Positions 63,090 to 64,000 of a stretch of 64,000 bases of DNA are shown piece after piece. Under the pieces are notes generated by a model. That model worked only from the letters and a program-made list of their open reading frames with translations, ran no database searches and was not told the origin of the DNA. The stretch comes from an uncultured Leucobacter sp. GTDB taxonomy: Bacteria > Actinomycetota > Actinomycetes > Actinomycetales > Microbacteriaceae. The stretch spans positions 1 to 64,000 of the forward strand of contig CALCJF010000008.1 in assembly GCA_937967375.1 (NCBI GenBank), given 5' to 3'. The position numbers were made by a program, and so were the translations under genes. Position 1 is the first letter of the stretch. The number at the start of each line of letters is the position of its first letter.

Positions 63090-63883
63090 GCGATTTCCTT
63101 TACGTTGCGTGCTGCGTCACGGTCGTTCGCGGTGCCGATGCGGGCGCGCGCCGCCTCGACAAGCCCGGCGAAGAGCCGTCGATCCTTTTCGTATTCTTCT
63201 GGGTGCCACTGCACGGCGAGGCAGAAGGTGGAGTCTGGTCGCTCGACGGCCTCGATGATGCCGTCTTCGGTGCGGCTCGTGACGACGAGGCCCGGTGCGA
63301 CCTCGCCGATGGCTTGGTGGTGGTAGAGCGGAGCCGTAGCGCTGAGGTCGTCGCCGTAGATCTCTGCGATCTTCGAGCCGGAGTCGACCGACACCTCGAT
63401 CTCGTTGAACTGTGCCGCACCGAGTTGGTACCGCTCGTCGCCGACTTCGTCTGGCAGGTGCTGAATCAGGTCGCCGCCGAGCGTGACGTTGAGCATTTGC
63501 GCGCCTCGGCAGATGCCGAGAAATGGCAGGTCGATGTCGATCGCCGCCCGAATGAGCGCGTCTTCAAAGGCGTCGCGATCCTCTCGCGGTGCCCCCGTTT
63601 TCTCGTGCGCCTGTTGCCCGTAACGTCGCGGGTCGACATCGGCGCCGCCCGCAACGATGAGCCCGTCGAGGGAGGCGAGGATCCTCTTCGCCGCCTGCTG
63701 ATCGACCTGTTGCGGGGGCAACACCACGACCGTGCCCCCCGCATCGGTCACGGCGCGGATGTAGACCTCGGGCAGAAACGATGCCCGCACATCCCAGACG
63801 CCGGTCTGCGCCTGCTCGAGGTAACTTGTGATGCCGATGACCGGTCGTACGGCCTCGGCCGTTGCCAGCTCAGAGTCGCTCAA
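63086..63883 (-). CDS. Gamma-glutamyl-gamma-aminobutyrate hydrolase family (PuuD-like class I amidotransferase fold)
   Basis: Hydrolase of about 265 aa that releases glutamate from gamma-glutamyl amides. The nucleophile Cys is in LGICRGAQMLNVTLGG near residue 118, and the His/Glu pair in AVQWHPEEYE near 230. DGLIVAGGADVDPRRYG near 77 matches PuuD-type peptidase C26 proteins. I chose the TTG at 63883, which overlaps the end of the upstream synthetase gene by 14 nt; an upstream frame start is also possible. The overlap shows tight coupling to the synthetase. Confidence 0.93.
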   Translation of the reverse strand: MSDSELATAEAVRPVIGITSYLEQAQTGVWDVRASFLPEVYIRAVTDAGGTVVVLPPQQVDQQAAKRILASLDGLIVAGGADVDPRRYGQQAHEKTGAPREDRDAFEDALIRAAIDIDLPFLGICRGAQMLNVTLGGDLIQHLPDEVGDERYQLGAAQFNEIEVSVDSGSKIAEIYGDDLSATAPLYHHQAIGEVAPGLVVTSRTEDGIIEAVERPDSTFCLAVQWHPEEYEKDRRLFAGLVEAARARIGTANDRDAARNVKEIA

Positions 63884-64000
63884 AGCCCCGCACCCTCTCC
63901 CAATCGGTGATGGCAGCGTCGAACGCACGCACCTCGGTTCGCGCGGCGTGCACGTAGTGTTCGACGACCTCGTCGCCGAAGACCTCGCGTGCCAGCGCCG
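63870..64000 (-). CDS. Glutamine synthetase family protein, C-terminal end only
   Basis: Gene enters from the right edge; 42 codons are visible. The peptide FGDEVVEHYVHAARTEV and the ending AITDWERVRGFERL match the C-terminus of GlnA-like proteins. In operons with PuuD-like hydrolases these are gamma-glutamyl-amine synthetases (for example the ethanolamine- or polyamine-specific GlnA4/GlnA2 types of Streptomyces). The type cannot be proven from this fragment. Confidence 0.85.
   Translation of the reverse strand, partial: ALAREVFGDEVVEHYVHAARTEVRAFDAAITDWERVRGFERL

Noticed and set aside
61773..63326. 517-codon open frame on + opposite the aldehyde dehydrogenase
   Set aside because: Same shadow effect; catalytic motifs are all on the - strand.

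Overview
The window is high-GC DNA (roughly two thirds G+C by eye). Its gene order and protein features point to an actinobacterium of the Microbacteriaceae, possibly a Leucobacter-like organism. The support is the infA-rpmJ-rpsM-rpsK-rpoA-rplQ block followed by truA-rplM-rpsI-glmM, an L17 with an acidic Ala/Glu tail, frequent GTG/TTG starts and many 4-nt stop/start overlaps. The genus is inference.

Layout. 1-18.9 kb is an accessory catabolic region. It holds a peptide-type ABC transporter (5' end cut by the window), an isochorismatase-fold amide hydrolase, a class IV aminotransferase, an acetamidase/formamidase, a hydantoinase and a ThDP enzyme, all on +. Convergent to these is a tightly overlapped four-gene operon on - (HpcH/HpaI-like lyase, CapA-like protein, iron-type alcohol dehydrogenase, amidohydrolase). 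An XRE-cupin regulator, a DHA2 transporter, an MmgE/PrpD protein and a TetR regulator follow on +. 19.2-25.7 kb carries a lower phenylacetate (paaJ-F-H-Z) operon divergent from an MHS-family transporter. 25.8-29.3 kb encodes a 2-oxoacid dehydrogenase E1alpha-E1beta-E2 operon. 29.6-42.6 kb is mostly core: a DUF4190 protein, glmM, rpsI, rplM, truA, an acyltransferase-SGNH protein, the ribosomal/rpoA block, an inositol monophosphatase, an AlkA-type glycosylase, trmB and aroQ. 42.6-51.8 kb has a CPBP-like membrane protein, a UvrA-like ATPase, small membrane or conserved proteins, a LOG-family protein, a D,D-carboxypeptidase and an RseP-type protease.

51.8-64 kb forms a possible metabolic unit. 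On - lie a glutamine-synthetase family gene (only its C-terminus is in the window), a PuuD-like gamma-glutamyl hydrolase, an aldehyde dehydrogenase, an SDR oxidoreductase, a FadR-type regulator and an ethanolamine-type permease. Directly after them come a tandem glycine riboswitch, gcvP, gcvT, gcvH and serine dehydratase. My reading is that ethanolamine is gamma-glutamylated, oxidised to gamma-glutamylglycine and hydrolysed to glutamate plus glycine, and that the glycine is then handled by the riboswitch-controlled cleavage system and serine deaminase.

Non-coding structure includes a three-copy family of about 75-80 bp palindromic intergenic repeats (35.7, 42.0 and 58.3 kb), a perfect 24-bp palindrome before aroQ, several strong hairpin terminators and candidate operators. 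I saw no tRNA, rRNA, CRISPR array, insertion sequence or prophage.
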